Shown piece after piece: positions 15,469 through 24,968 of a stretch of 64,000 nucleotides of DNA (positions are counted from its first letter, which is position 1; the number at the start of each line of letters is the position of its first letter). The DNA comes from Paenibacillus alba. GTDB lineage: Bacteria > Bacillota > Bacilli > Paenibacillales > NBRC-103111. Location of the stretch: contig NZ_JABMKZ010000002.1 in the NCBI RefSeq assembly GCF_013204855.1, positions 1 to 64,000 on the forward strand, given 5' to 3'. Below the pieces are notes generated by a model. It worked only from the letters and a program-made list of their open reading frames with translations. It made no database searches and was not told the DNA's origin. Position numbers and translations under genes: made by a program.

Positions 15469-15876
15469 TTAACCACCTAGATTCAACTGCCAAGTGACAC
15501 CAAACTTATCCCCGACCCATCCAAACCGCTCACTGAATGGATAGCTTCCCAACGGCATATAAACTTTCCCGTCTTGAGCCAGCTTTTCAAAAACACGATC
15601 AACTTCTTCTTCTGTTTCACAGGTAACATAGAAGGAAATCGAAGGCGTGAAGGTGAATTCATGCTTCACACTGCTATCTATACACATAAAGGTTTGTCCA
15701 TGAATAGAAAATGTCGCCTTCAGCACGCTGCCTTCCGCCCCAGCTTCATTAGGACCATATCGTTGAATGGTTAGGATTTCAGACTGATCAAATAAAGAAG
15801 TATATAGGTTCATTGCTTCCTCTGCCTGCCCTTCAAACATGAGAAATGTTGTGACCTTTTGCTCAGGTGATCCCAC
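15469..15876 (-). CDS. PhnB/YjdN-like VOC-superfamily protein
   Basis: About 135 residues from a GTG at 15876 with AAGGAG 8 bases upstream; the ATGs further up contain or overlap that site. TTFLMFEGQAEEAMNLYTSL, CIDSS, and FSERFGWVGDKFGVTWQL fit the PhnB-like group of the VOC (glyoxalase) fold, many members of which have no proven activity. It starts 23 bases after the patatin gene and is probably co-transcribed with it. Confidence 0.78.
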   Translation of the reverse strand: MGSPEQKVTTFLMFEGQAEEAMNLYTSLFDQSEILTIQRYGPNEAGAEGSVLKATFSIHGQTFMCIDSSVKHEFTFTPSISFYVTCETEEEVDRVFEKLAQDGKVYMPLGSYPFSERFGWVGDKFGVTWQLNLGG

Positions 15877-15899
15877 TTCAACAACTCCTTTCATACGGT

Positions 15900-16751
15900 T
15901 TATGATAATAACCAACTTTTCAGCTGAGATCCCATTCGCTTGGCGTCCGCATAGCCTAGCTCATGCAAATCTTCCAGCTTCTTTGGATTTTTCTCCATAC
16001 GGCCCACGACCACTTTGGAAGATGGGCGAATAATTATCGCACTTCCCTCTTTTTCCATTTCTGCGATGGTCTCTAGTGTTCCATTATAGATTTCACTTCG
16101 ATTCACAAGTACATTCACCAAGCCGTCATATTTCGGATAAAAACTTTTGGCAAGCCAACCTTGTTTGAATGGACTTTTTCGATACCCTTGTTCTTTGGTA
16201 AGAACAATAATATGCTTCCGATTCCCATCTGCAACCGACTTCTGAACCGGAATCGGATCAACCAATCCGCCATCAAATAAGGTGCGGCCTTCATAATGAA
16301 TCGGCTTCGCTACGAATGGCAATGAACTAGAAGCCTGAACAATGGGCATCGTTTGCTTCATTAGCTGATGTTTGGTGTAGTAAATCGGTTCCCCTGTATG
16401 GGCATCGGTCGTACCGATAGCGAATTGTTGCGGCGAATTATAGAAGGCATCATAATCAAAAGGAACTAATACATTCGGCAATTCATTGAAAATGAAATCC
16501 ATCCCGAATATACTTTTGTGACGCCATAGATTACGGTAACTTAAATATCGATGATCTCCAATATAGTCAATGGTCACTTTCTTATTCCGGCCAGGTTGTT
16601 TGGAAATGTACGAAACGGCGTTGCACGCCCCCGCTGACACCCCTACGATATAGGGAAAATACCAATCCTGCTCCATAAAATATTCCAAGACTCCTGCGGT
16701 GTATACCCCTCGCATACCTCCGCCTTCCAGTACGAGTCCAACGCCTTGCAT
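15900..16751 (-). CDS. Patatin-like phospholipase
   Basis: 283 residues. The oxyanion loop GGGMRGVYTAG (residues 10-20), nucleophile elbow GVSAGACNA and the catalytic Asp motif DGGLVDPIPV form the patatin Ser-Asp dyad. It has no signal peptide, so it is predicted cytoplasmic or membrane-peripheral and may hydrolyse acyl lipids. AAGAAGGTG precedes the ATG. The VOC gene follows on the same strand. Confidence 0.86.
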   Translation of the reverse strand: MQGVGLVLEGGGMRGVYTAGVLEYFMEQDWYFPYIVGVSAGACNAVSYISKQPGRNKKVTIDYIGDHRYLSYRNLWRHKSIFGMDFIFNELPNVLVPFDYDAFYNSPQQFAIGTTDAHTGEPIYYTKHQLMKQTMPIVQASSSLPFVAKPIHYEGRTLFDGGLVDPIPVQKSVADGNRKHIIVLTKEQGYRKSPFKQGWLAKSFYPKYDGLVNVLVNRSEIYNGTLETIAEMEKEGSAIIIRPSSKVVVGRMEKNPKKLEDLHELGYADAKRMGSQLKSWLLS

Positions 16752-16962
16752 GGTGACACCTTCTTTCTATCTGTCTAAAGCCCCTTTCTAGCATACAGGA
16801 AATGTAAATTAAAAGAAACGTTCCTCTATCTTCGAAAAAGAGACAAAGACGCCGATTTCGACCTATTTTCTTCGACGGATTCCGTTATTATCGTAGATTA
16901 ACCGTAATTTTGCCGGATTTACGAAGGATTAAGCAAAAGGTTAATATTGCTAAAGCAGAACT
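16752..16962. other. Intergenic stretch, no gene seen
   Basis: Lies between the patatin start and the terminator behind the HD-GYP gene. It must hold the patatin promoter, but no clear -35/-10 pair stands out. No start codon with a ribosome binding site was found on either strand. Confidence 0.5.
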
Positions 16963-16989
16963 AATAAAACCCTTATCCGAGGATAAGGG
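16963..16989 (-). terminator. Intrinsic terminator behind the HD-GYP operon
   Basis: CCCTTATCC and GGATAAGGG (16970-16989) form a perfect stem with a GAG loop. On the minus strand it is followed by TTTTATTAG. Confidence 0.75.
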
Positions 16990-17057
16990 CTCTGAGTTAC
17001 TTATTATTATTGCGCTTGTGATGTTCCTGCATAACGCGATGTTAACCATTAATGTCA

Positions 17058-18623
17058 TTAACGTTGTTCCTTGTACAGCTCTTTAATGACTAAAAACTCG
17101 TCTAAGTGGGAAAGAAAAATATCGACGATATCCGGATCGAAATGCTTCCCTCGTTCCGTCTTCAGTAAATCCAGAACACGATCCAACTCCCATGCTTTTT
17201 TATATACCCGATCGCTGCACAGTGCATCAAAGACATCGGCCAAAGCCGTTATACGACCATATAGGTGTATATCTTCTCCCTTCAGGCCCAAGGGGTAACC
17301 CGTACCATCATAGCGTTCATGATGTTGTCCTGCGATAATTGCCGCAGCATTCAACACTTGCTTGTTCGAATGCTTCAGCATTTCGTAGCCAAGATTCGAA
17401 TGCGTCTTCATGATATCGAATTCTTCTGTCGTCAATGGACCTGGCTTATTCAGAATCGCATCTGGAATCCCAACTTTGCCGACATCATGCATCGGTGAGG
17501 CTAGACGAATGACTTCTGCTTCCTGCTCCGGCAGCCCATATTTGAGCGCAAGCAGCCGCGAGTATTCTGCGACCCTTTTCACATGATGCCCGGTTTCCTT
17601 GGATCTAGTTTCCGTGATTTCGCCCATCGTATAGATGATTTCTTGCTGCGTACTCTCAAGCTCCTCATTCAAATAAAGGTTCTCGAAAGCCACGGAAACA
17701 TTCGCGCAATAGATATCAACCAAATAACGATCCCATTCGCTTAACGCCTTGAAGCCATTCATATAGATGACGTTCTCCATCCCCATCTTACTTTGGAAAT
17801 AGATCACAAAACGATCAGAAGCAAAGCTGCTTTTCTTGGTTTGAAAAGCCTGCTCGATCTCTTCCAGCATTTCGCGTGGGACAACATCGCGTGCACGCTC
17901 GTCTTGGTTCGAGGCATAATCGCCGCTTGCTGCCAAAATATAAATGTCCTCGACACCCTTTGTGACGGCGAAGCTGCAGTGGATCGCATTTTTGTGCAAA
18001 TTCACAATCGATGTCATTTGTGTCAAGACGCCAGAGGCAAATTTCTTCATGGATTGCAATTCAAACAACGTCGAGGCTGATTTGATAATTTCTTCCAGCC
18101 CTGCTCTGCTTTTCTCTATCGTCTTCAAATCCCGATAAGAACGCAGCGCCGTAACCACAGTTGTAAAAAGCTTCTGTGTAGTAAGCTCCGTTTTTTCTTT
18201 GTAATCATTAATATCATAATCCATAATGACCGTGCGTTCAGGTGCTTGTCCAGGCTGGCCCGTTCGTAAAATAATCCGGATTGCCGTATTTTTCAATTCC
18301 TCGCGAATGTACTTAACAATTTGAAGACCTGCATCCTCATACTCCATCACAACATCCAATAAGATAAGTGCTGCATTCGGCTGCAGTTTCAACAGCTGTC
18401 TGGCTTCCAAGGCAGAAAATGCACTGTGAAACTCAAGCTTTTTGCCATCAAACGCGAAGTCATCAAGCACCATTTTCGTCACTTGATGAATTTGCTTCTC
18501 GTCATCCACAATTAACACAACCCAAGGTTCCTGCTCGATTGAGGTGTCAACTGTAGCATCTGCAACTTCTTCCTCCGCAAAAAGAAGCTCGTCTTGGTCT
18601 ATGGACCCAAATGAACTCGTCAT
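17058..18623 (-). CDS. Response regulator with HD-GYP domain (c-di-GMP phosphodiesterase)
   Basis: 521 residues from the ATG at 18623, which overlaps the kinase stop by 4 bases (ATGA). GAGGAGG lies about 10 bases upstream, inside the kinase gene. A receiver domain comes first (VVLIVDDEKQIHQVTKMVLD; ALILLDVVME holds the phospho-accepting Asp). Next is a DUF3369-like linker that resembles a GAF fold. An HD-GYP domain is last (MHDVGKVGIPD, HHERYDGTGYPLGLKGEDI). The intact HD and GYP motifs predict cleavage of cyclic di-GMP. Output is probably controlled by the co-encoded kinase. Confidence 0.9.
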   Translation of the reverse strand: MTSSFGSIDQDELLFAEEEVADATVDTSIEQEPWVVLIVDDEKQIHQVTKMVLDDFAFDGKKLEFHSAFSALEARQLLKLQPNAALILLDVVMEYEDAGLQIVKYIREELKNTAIRIILRTGQPGQAPERTVIMDYDINDYKEKTELTTQKLFTTVVTALRSYRDLKTIEKSRAGLEEIIKSASTLFELQSMKKFASGVLTQMTSIVNLHKNAIHCSFAVTKGVEDIYILAASGDYASNQDERARDVVPREMLEEIEQAFQTKKSSFASDRFVIYFQSKMGMENVIYMNGFKALSEWDRYLVDIYCANVSVAFENLYLNEELESTQQEIIYTMGEITETRSKETGHHVKRVAEYSRLLALKYGLPEQEAEVIRLASPMHDVGKVGIPDAILNKPGPLTTEEFDIMKTHSNLGYEMLKHSNKQVLNAAAIIAGQHHERYDGTGYPLGLKGEDIHLYGRITALADVFDALCSDRVYKKAWELDRVLDLLKTERGKHFDPDIVDIFLSHLDEFLVIKELYKEQR

Positions 18624-20155
18624 AGCTCGGCTTCCTCCTCTTTCGGTATCGTAATGATAAACAAGCTTCCTTGTCCTACTGTGCTGCAGCAATGAATGGT
18701 TCCGTTCATGGATTGGGTAACGAGGTTATAAACGATGTTCATCCCTAGCCCTGTACCGCCTTTTCCACGGCTGGTTGTGAAGAATGGATCAAAAATGTGA
18801 TCCAACACTTCCTGCGGCATGCCTCTGCCATCATCCGAATAAACAATAGTAATCGTTTCGTGGTCATCTGTAACACGAATACTTAAACTTCCTTCTTCCT
18901 CGATGTCGTACGCATGATTTAATGAATTCATAACCAAATTCGTAATCAACTGAGATAAAGCACCCGGGTATGTATAAAGATTCAGCCCAGCATCACAATA
19001 AACATCCACGCGAAGCTTTGTTTTCTTCAGTGTGGGCTTTAAGCTGGCGATGATTCCCTCTAAATATTCTTTCAGATGAAACGTTCGCTTCACTTCAACA
19101 CTCTGATCGACGGAAATTTGCTTGAAACTGCGCACCAAAGAGGATGCTCGTTCCAAATTGGACTGCACCATCGTATTCGTTTCTCCGACAATAGACAGAA
19201 AATGTTCCAAATCCGACTTTTTCATTTTACCAGCTTCATACAAGCTTTTGAAATCCTTCGTCTTCTGGTCCAAATAGGACACTGCAGTAACACCGATTCC
19301 GATCGGTGTATTAATTTCGTGCGACACCCCAGCTACAAGATTTCCTAAGGCTCCCATTTTCTCTGATTGGACAAGCTGCTCTTGGGTTTTCTGCAAAGTG
19401 TTCAAGGCATGCTGGAGCTCTTGGTAGCGTTCATCCAAATTTTTCACCATATCATCAAAGGCTTCCGAAACTTCAGCAATTTCGGGGGAAGCTTTGAACT
19501 GTAAATTAGGCAGATCTCCACCTTGCTTCACTCTTACCGCGGCTTCCCGCAATCGACTCAATGGACGAATAACGATTAACCGCAAAATAAGCCACAGCAG
19601 GGCTGATAAACCAACAGCAATAGAAATCCCAACTATGAAAATTAGCTTTGTCCGATCTTTGAGCAGCTGGGCTTCTTCCGATGAATCGAAAATTACTTCC
19701 ACCGCCCCGACGACCATGCCGTCCTCTTGAAGCGGCGCGGTGAGCCGCACAATCGGTTTATCACTTAATTCCATTGGCACGCGGTCAACGATCGTTTGAT
19801 CTTGCTTGGGAATGACTATATTGTCAGGATACATATGCTTGCCTACTTCTTTCCGATTGGAAGCTGCAAGAATTTGACCTTCTTTGTTATATAACTTCAT
19901 TTCAAGTACACGTGTATTCTTATACTGAATATAGTCAAAAATTTGCTGTACATCGGTAACAGACCGCGATTCCTCATAGCGCCCATTGATAGCCATGGTC
20001 ATCCCGCTGATTTGACTCACGTAAGCTTGACGGATCGATTGGTTCAGGCTCATTGTATCGAAAACCATCATGGTAGAAATCATACTAACCGTTACTACAG
20101 TGACCAAGAGCACAATTCGCTTCTGCAAGCTCATCCTTTTTTGTTCAAATGGCAT
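18620..20155 (-). CDS. Membrane sensor histidine kinase
   Basis: 511 residues. There is an N-terminal membrane helix (residues 13-32) and an extracytoplasmic sensor of about 140 residues with a Cache-like look (LYNKEGQILAASNRKEVGKHM, key part KLYNKEGQILA). A second membrane helix (about 165-190), HAMP and a coiled coil follow. The phospho-acceptor motif is GVSHEINTPIGIG, and the ATP-binding boxes are NLVMNSLNHA, DDGRGMP and GGTGLGMNI. It lies between a lipoprotein gene 13 bases upstream and the HD-GYP regulator, to which it most likely passes phosphate. Confidence 0.88.
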   Translation of the reverse strand: MPFEQKRMSLQKRIVLLVTVVTVSMISTMMVFDTMSLNQSIRQAYVSQISGMTMAINGRYEESRSVTDVQQIFDYIQYKNTRVLEMKLYNKEGQILAASNRKEVGKHMYPDNIVIPKQDQTIVDRVPMELSDKPIVRLTAPLQEDGMVVGAVEVIFDSSEEAQLLKDRTKLIFIVGISIAVGLSALLWLILRLIVIRPLSRLREAAVRVKQGGDLPNLQFKASPEIAEVSEAFDDMVKNLDERYQELQHALNTLQKTQEQLVQSEKMGALGNLVAGVSHEINTPIGIGVTAVSYLDQKTKDFKSLYEAGKMKKSDLEHFLSIVGETNTMVQSNLERASSLVRSFKQISVDQSVEVKRTFHLKEYLEGIIASLKPTLKKTKLRVDVYCDAGLNLYTYPGALSQLITNLVMNSLNHAYDIEEEGSLSIRVTDDHETITIVYSDDGRGMPQEVLDHIFDPFFTTSRGKGGTGLGMNIVYNLVTQSMNGTIHCCSTVGQGSLFIITIPKEEEAEL

Positions 20156-20168
20156 GTGTATTTTGCTC

Positions 20169-20549
20169 CTACTTCACTTCGAACGTGACAGTCTTGCTGA
20201 CGTCATAAGGGGTATGATCATTATTATGTAAGGAAACCTTAACTTCGTGTTGGCCTTTACTCAAGTGCTCATAGACTTTGACGGGTTGTGTCAAGATTTC
20301 TTTTTCGCCTTTATCGAACGAAAGATGGACATGTCCTTCTCCCTCTTTGCGTACCTGATCATAGTGTTCTTTGGAGAGCTTCAAATCTGTTATCAGTGTA
20401 AGCGTAGCACTGTCCCCTTTGACCTCTGCGCTCACCTCAAGCGTAGGTTTATAAGAGCTCGCTGAGACCTCGGTTTTTTTCGATGAACCGCACCCGGAAA
20501 TCACTAGCGCCACGGCGGAAATTATTATCAAACCTTTGCCGATATTCAT
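20169..20549 (-). CDS. Small lipoprotein with an Ig-like domain, kinase-linked
   Basis: 126 residues. The signal peptide ends in the lipobox VISGC, so it is anchored outside the membrane. The mature part is a predicted beta sandwich with GEGHVHLSFD and KGQHEVKVSLHNNDHTPYDV. Several histidines recall FixH/YtkA-like copper-site domains, though this is only a resemblance. The kinase gene begins 13 bases after its stop. It may modulate the kinase sensor domain or bind its signal. Confidence 0.75.
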   Translation of the reverse strand: MNIGKGLIIISAVALVISGCGSSKKTEVSASSYKPTLEVSAEVKGDSATLTLITDLKLSKEHYDQVRKEGEGHVHLSFDKGEKEILTQPVKVYEHLSKGQHEVKVSLHNNDHTPYDVSKTVTFEVK

Positions 20550-20863
20550 ATTTCATCCCCTATATCTGACACTAATTGTCTAATCATGTCAAAAAAAAGC
20601 TATCTTCTTTAGCTTATGAATATTCGTGTGTTTTGTCCACTTTTATTTTGGATTGCTACTTAATCTCATTAATTATTTATGTATTCTAAATTTTCTGAAT
20701 TTTATTGTCGAAATACCGATGGAACGCTCACATTTTGCGCTTACCCAGGAAATAATTTCATTTCCCAATGAGAATGATTTCCCCGGCTTTGGAGCAATGT
20801 AGTAAAGCGACTGTTCTATTTTAGAAAAACGATAACTATGATTCCTTAGGAGGCCATTTCCCC
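20550..20863. other. Divergent intergenic region
   Basis: AT-rich gap between the lipoprotein operon (minus) and the Gln-rich gene (plus). It must contain both promoters. The inverted pair GGAAATAATTTCATTTCC near 20750-20767 is a possible operator; no other structure stands out. Confidence 0.45.
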
Positions 20864-21181
20864 ATGACACAAAGCAATCAGCATCAACAGCCCCTGCAGC
20901 ACGCCATTGATACAGCAGATTCTGCCATTCTTCAAGCTCAGGATGCTGAACATAAACTGCAAGTTGCCATTTCTCAGGCCAATCCTCAATCCATCCAGTC
21001 TGCGCAAGCGGCGCTCACGCAAGCCAAGCAGCAAGTTCAGGAAGCTCATGAACAGCTTCAAACTTTCAACAATGAACAGTTCGGACAACAAATCAAGCAG
21101 ACGATGGAACAGCTTTCCCAAGCTTCACAAGATCTCGACATTAATCAGGACAAGTTCCGCACGCCAAAACAGATTCGTTAA
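20864..21181 (+). CDS. Gln/Ala-rich coiled-coil protein of unknown function
   Basis: 105 residues, with about a quarter Gln, Ala- and Ser-rich, predicted almost wholly helical (LQHAIDTADSAILQAQDAEH, ALTQAKQQVQEAHEQLQTF). There is no signal peptide or membrane segment. TTAGGAGG lies about 9 bases before the ATG and a terminator follows. The composition recalls small spore-associated or stress proteins, but the family is not recognised. Confidence 0.7.
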   Translation: MTQSNQHQQPLQHAIDTADSAILQAQDAEHKLQVAISQANPQSIQSAQAALTQAKQQVQEAHEQLQTFNNEQFGQQIKQTMEQLSQASQDLDINQDKFRTPKQIR

Positions 21182-21192
21182 GCGATTCGGAT

Positions 21193-21227
21193 AGAAAAAA
21201 GTGATCGAAATTCGATCGCTTTTTCTT
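21193..21227 (+). terminator. Intrinsic terminator
   Basis: AGTGATCGA and TCGATCGCT (around 21200-21220) form a stem with one wobble pair, followed by TTTTTCTTTTT. Confidence 0.82.
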
Positions 21228-21294
21228 TTTATGTCAAGACTATGGTAAACTACTGTGGAAGGTTTTCAAGTTATTTGGGGAGGCACTACATTTC

Positions 21295-21930
21295 ATGCTC
21301 GTTATCGGAATTGCCGGTGGTACCGGATCAGGAAAAACAACAGTAGCCAGATCGATTATTAACAAGCTGGGTTCCACGAAAGTGACATTAATTTCACAGG
21401 ATAATTATTATCTTCATCATAGCGGTCTTACATATGAAGAACGGGAACGCATTAATTATGATCATCCCCGTGCATTTGAAAATGATCTGCTGCTTAAACA
21501 TTTAAATGAATTAAAAAATGGCAATCCTGTCGATATACCTGTGTACGACTTCTCGCAGCATGCCCGTTCTCAGGAAACGATTCGCATTGATGTGAAGCCA
21601 ATTGTGCTGCTAGAAGGAATTCATGTTCTGACGGATGAGGAGCTGCGCGGTGCCTTGAACATCAAAGTGTTCGTCGATACAGATCCGGATGTGCGCATTC
21701 TTCGCCGATTGTCCAGAGATATCAATGAACGCGGCCGCTCGCTGCAATCTGTCTTTGATCAATATTTGACAACCGTGAAGCCGATGCACGATGCTTTCAT
21801 TGAGCCCTCCAAGAAATATGCCGATATTATTATCCCGGAAGGCGGAGAAAACCAAATCGGAATCTCCATGCTGACCATTTTAACAGAACGGTATATGACG
21901 GATCAGGCTGCCAGCTATGAGATCGGCTAA
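21295..21930 (+). CDS. udk: Uridine kinase
   Basis: 211 residues. Walker A GGTGSGKTT (residues 8-16), ISQDNYYLHH, the NYDHPRAFE substrate loop, IPVYDFSQHAR and LLEGIHVL are the uridine/cytidine kinase signatures. FVDTDPDVRILRRLSRDINERGRS is the lid region, key part RRLSRDINERGR. It phosphorylates uridine and cytidine in pyrimidine salvage. GGGAGG precedes the ATG, and terminators flank the gene, so it is monocistronic. Confidence 0.94.
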   Translation: MLVIGIAGGTGSGKTTVARSIINKLGSTKVTLISQDNYYLHHSGLTYEERERINYDHPRAFENDLLLKHLNELKNGNPVDIPVYDFSQHARSQETIRIDVKPIVLLEGIHVLTDEELRGALNIKVFVDTDPDVRILRRLSRDINERGRSLQSVFDQYLTTVKPMHDAFIEPSKKYADIIIPEGGENQIGISMLTILTERYMTDQAASYEIG

Positions 21931-21940
21931 CGCACAAATA

Positions 21941-21983
21941 AAAAAGACACTCGAACCTTTACGAAGGCTTGAGTGTCTTTTTT
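21941..21983. terminator. Bidirectional terminator between udk and MFS gene
   Basis: AAAAGACACTCGAACCTT pairs with AAGGCTTGAGTGTCTTTT, with T-runs on both strands. Confidence 0.88.
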
Positions 21984-23140
21984 CATGCGGCTTTACGTTT
22001 AAAAATAAGTCCAGACAAAGCAAACAACAAATAGATGAAGCTTATAAAATAAAACATGCTGGCTACATGCAAGTAGCCAATTGCAAATCCTCCGATCAGC
22101 GGACCCGCTATGCTTCCGAAGCTATATTGAATGGAGGCAATAACGTTCGCTGTCGGCAGCAAATGCCTAGGCAAAATATCTGCTGCATACGCTAAGCCTA
22201 ATGAAAAGAAGGAACCTACCATCCCCCCGGCAACACCAAACAAAAGTCCAATCCACCATGGATTCGCGCCAGCAAAAGAAATGCATGCAAACGCTAAAGC
22301 GCCAATAAACCCCGTCACAATAAGAATAGATCGCCTGCCAATGCGGTCGCTCCAAATGCCTAACGGCAGCTGCATGATCAGACTGCCTACGCCAATGATC
22401 GGCAGCAGGACACCAATATTCGATTCATGGAGACCCACACGCAAGCCATAAAGCGGAAAATTACTGTTCATCGAGGCTTCCATATACCCGAACAGCAAGG
22501 ATGTCAGCAGCGGGAACCAGGCTAATCTAAACACTTTAGAAGCTCTCTTATGTATAGCTTCTACGCGCTCTCCTCGCTCAGGACGTTCATTCGTCAACTT
22601 CTGGACGAGCAGCAGTACGATGACAAAGAAGCCGCTCGTAATCAAAAAAGGGAACCAAATGCCGATTTTCAGCAAGGTGATGCCGAACGGTCCCAAACTA
22701 AATCCCAGGCCATAGGCCATCCCGTATAGCGAGATATTCCGTCCTCTATGTTCTTTGGGACTGGAGGTTACGATCCATAATTGAGTCGCATAATGCAGGG
22801 CGCTGTCCCCCACACCAACGAGCAGCCGCAGAACAAACCAAACGGCCGTCTGCTGCCATAGCGGGAACAGGCATGTAGCCAGGATGATCATCCCCATCCC
22901 CACCATGATGACTGGCTTATAGCCAAAGCGCCTAACCGGTTTCTCAATGAAAAACATAGTAGAGAAAATGCCGATATAAAGTGCCGCCGCGTTCAACCCA
23001 TTGGCATCCGCGGAAACACCTGATCGATCTAATAGTATCGTTAGCAGCGGCAGCAGCATGCCTTGACTCATTCCTGCAACGACAATCACCATAATTAATA
23101 TGATTAACTTATAGTTCGAATTGGATAGATTAAGATTCAT
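21983..23140 (-). CDS. MFS transporter
   Basis: 385 residues with about 12 membrane helices. MFS signature pieces include RFGYKPVIM after helix 2, WSDRIGRRSILI after helix 8, and LGFSLGPFGITLL. It resembles multidrug or sugar exporters of the major facilitator superfamily; the substrate cannot be read. Its start overlaps the stop of the upstream 180-aa gene by 11 bases, so the two are translated together. Confidence 0.85.
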   Translation of the reverse strand: MNLNLSNSNYKLIILIMVIVVAGMSQGMLLPLLTILLDRSGVSADANGLNAAALYIGIFSTMFFIEKPVRRFGYKPVIMVGMGMIILATCLFPLWQQTAVWFVLRLLVGVGDSALHYATQLWIVTSSPKEHRGRNISLYGMAYGLGFSLGPFGITLLKIGIWFPFLITSGFFVIVLLLVQKLTNERPERGERVEAIHKRASKVFRLAWFPLLTSLLFGYMEASMNSNFPLYGLRVGLHESNIGVLLPIIGVGSLIMQLPLGIWSDRIGRRSILIVTGFIGALAFACISFAGANPWWIGLLFGVAGGMVGSFFSLGLAYAADILPRHLLPTANVIASIQYSFGSIAGPLIGGFAIGYLHVASMFYFISFIYLLFALSGLIFKRKAA

Positions 23141-23672
23141 GACCTAAATCCACAGTTTCCCATCGATCCGCATAATCGTGCAGCTTCGCATTTAGAGGAA
23201 CGTGGAATTGATTAATGATGAAAAGCCTAAGCCTCTTAATCCATTCTTTAAAAGAAGGATAGGTGATGAATTGATTCGCGTAACGGTCACTGATGCACAA
23301 GAAATGAGGTCCTGGCGTTTTGTCTGTCAAAAAATGCAGGGAAGTATCCATGGGTGTGTATTTCTTGCGTTTTCCCTCCCACGTATCCAAATCCAATTGA
23401 ATCGTGGTATCGGCATGCCTTAGAAGGCTTTCGAGATGTTTCACGCGAGCGTAGTAGGGTTCCTTGCTGGGAATATCCATTCTTCGAAGTGTCTCTTCGT
23501 GCTGCGGATAAAAAATGGCCCTTACAAACTTGCGTTCTTCAGCCCACAAGGTAAAAGCTTGCATATCTGCTTCTGTCCAGTCCTCAAATGTCTCGAACAC
23601 AAAAACAGTCCCCTTGCGTGTTTGTGGCGGCTCTACGTACCCGAATGGGACTTTAATCTGATCTCTTGCCAT
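23130..23672 (-). CDS. 180-aa protein of unknown function coupled to an MFS gene
   Basis: A soluble protein rich in aromatic and charged residues: KGTVFVFETFEDWTEADMQA, RAIFYPQHEETLRRM, HFLCISDRYANQFITYPSFK. It has no signal peptide or membrane segment and I do not recognise the family. GAGGAGG precedes the ATG. The overlap with the MFS gene suggests a shared task, for example regulating or supplying the transporter, but nothing in the sequence proves it. Confidence 0.7.
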   Translation of the reverse strand: MARDQIKVPFGYVEPPQTRKGTVFVFETFEDWTEADMQAFTLWAEERKFVRAIFYPQHEETLRRMDIPSKEPYYARVKHLESLLRHADTTIQLDLDTWEGKRKKYTPMDTSLHFLTDKTPGPHFLCISDRYANQFITYPSFKEWIKRLRLFIINQFHVPLNAKLHDYADRWETVDLGHES

Positions 23673-23775
23673 AATGTCCTCCTCTGGTTGTGTCCTCTTG
23701 CTGCGTATGATTAACTAAATTGGCTAGCTATCTATTGTAGCATACCCTGACAAGCCTAAGAAATGATTGCTCACA

Positions 23776-23805
23776 TTGGCTTTAGCGCTTCTAGTGCGAT
23801 ATAAT
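23776..23805 (+). promoter_or_regulatory. Promoter of the M29 aminopeptidase gene
   Basis: TTGGCT (23776-23781) and TATAAT (23800-23805) with an 18-base spacer, about 40 bases before the start codon. Confidence 0.6.
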
Positions 23806-23843
23806 TTCTAAGTATTAATTTTAAATTAAGGGAGACCTAACGA

Positions 23844-24959
23844 ATGAGAGATCCACGACTGCAAACTTTTGCCCGCAACATTATTCGCTACTCAGTAAGC
23901 CTTCAACCCGGCGAAAACATATTGATTGAAATGATTGGCGTCAAAGATCCTGAGCTTGCCAAATGCTTGATTGAAGAAGTATATGCTGTAGGCGGCAAGC
24001 CGTTCATCGAGCTTCGCGATCCTATGATAACCAGAAGCTTGCAAATGAAAGGCACTCAAGAACAATTCAGCGAGTGGTCTGACTTTGAGCTTGCACGTAT
24101 GAAGCAAATGGACGCTTATGTGGCTGTGCGCAGCGGGGACAACATTACTGAGTCATCCGATGTCCCTGAAGATCAAATGAAACTTTATCTCAAGCATTTC
24201 CAGCGTCCTCTCTTCGACGAGCGGATTAACAATACGAAGTGGTGCGTCATGCGTTATCCGAACCCTTCCATGGCTCAGCTGGCAGGCAAAAGCACAGAGG
24301 AATTCGAAAACTTCTACTTCAATGTGTGCAATCTGGATTACAGCAAAATGGCTGTCGCTATGGAATCGCTTGTTGATCTCATGAATCGCACAGACCGTGT
24401 ACGGCTTGTTTCCAAAGGAACAGATCTCAGCTTCTCCATCAAAAATATTGGTTCTGTCCCTTGCTCAGGCCTGAGAAACATTCCGGATGGCGAAGTCTAT
24501 TCCGCTCCTGTGAAAGACTCCGTGAATGGCGTAATCAGCTACAATACGCCTACGATTTACTCCGGTACTTCGTTTGAGAACATTGTGCTCCGTTTTGAGA
24601 ATGGACGCATTGTTGAAGCTACCAGCAATGATACGAAGAAATTGAATGACATTTTGGATACGGATGAAGGCGCGCGCTATATCGGTGAGTTCGCCATTGG
24701 CGTAAATCCCTATATCCAACATCCTATGAAGGATATTCTATTTGATGAGAAGATTGACGGCAGCATCCACTTTACGCCAGGGCAAGCCTATGAAACCGCC
24801 GATAACACCAATCGTTCCTCCGTTCACTGGGATATGGTATTGATCCAACGTCCAGAATACGGTGGCGGCGAAATTTACTTTGATGATGTGCTGATTCGTA
24901 AAGATGGACGCTTTGTGATTCCAGAGCTTGAGAAGCTTAACCCTGAAAACTTAATGTAG
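23844..24959 (+). CDS. M29-family metallo-aminopeptidase
   Basis: 371 residues. The sequence follows the thermophilic aminopeptidase (PepS/AmpS) fold: LQPGENILIEMIGVKDPELA, GLRNIPDGEVYSAPVKDS, a metal-ligand stretch IGEFAIGVNPYIQHPMKDIL (key part GEFAIGVNP), and the closing NTNRSSVHWDMVLI. Glu, His and Asp in these blocks bind two metals in the family. It releases N-terminal amino acids from peptides in the cytoplasm. GGGAGACC precedes the ATG. Single gene between its promoter and a terminator. Confidence 0.88.
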   Translation: MRDPRLQTFARNIIRYSVSLQPGENILIEMIGVKDPELAKCLIEEVYAVGGKPFIELRDPMITRSLQMKGTQEQFSEWSDFELARMKQMDAYVAVRSGDNITESSDVPEDQMKLYLKHFQRPLFDERINNTKWCVMRYPNPSMAQLAGKSTEEFENFYFNVCNLDYSKMAVAMESLVDLMNRTDRVRLVSKGTDLSFSIKNIGSVPCSGLRNIPDGEVYSAPVKDSVNGVISYNTPTIYSGTSFENIVLRFENGRIVEATSNDTKKLNDILDTDEGARYIGEFAIGVNPYIQHPMKDILFDEKIDGSIHFTPGQAYETADNTNRSSVHWDMVLIQRPEYGGGEIYFDDVLIRKDGRFVIPELEKLNPENLM

Positions 24960-24968
24960 TTAACGATA

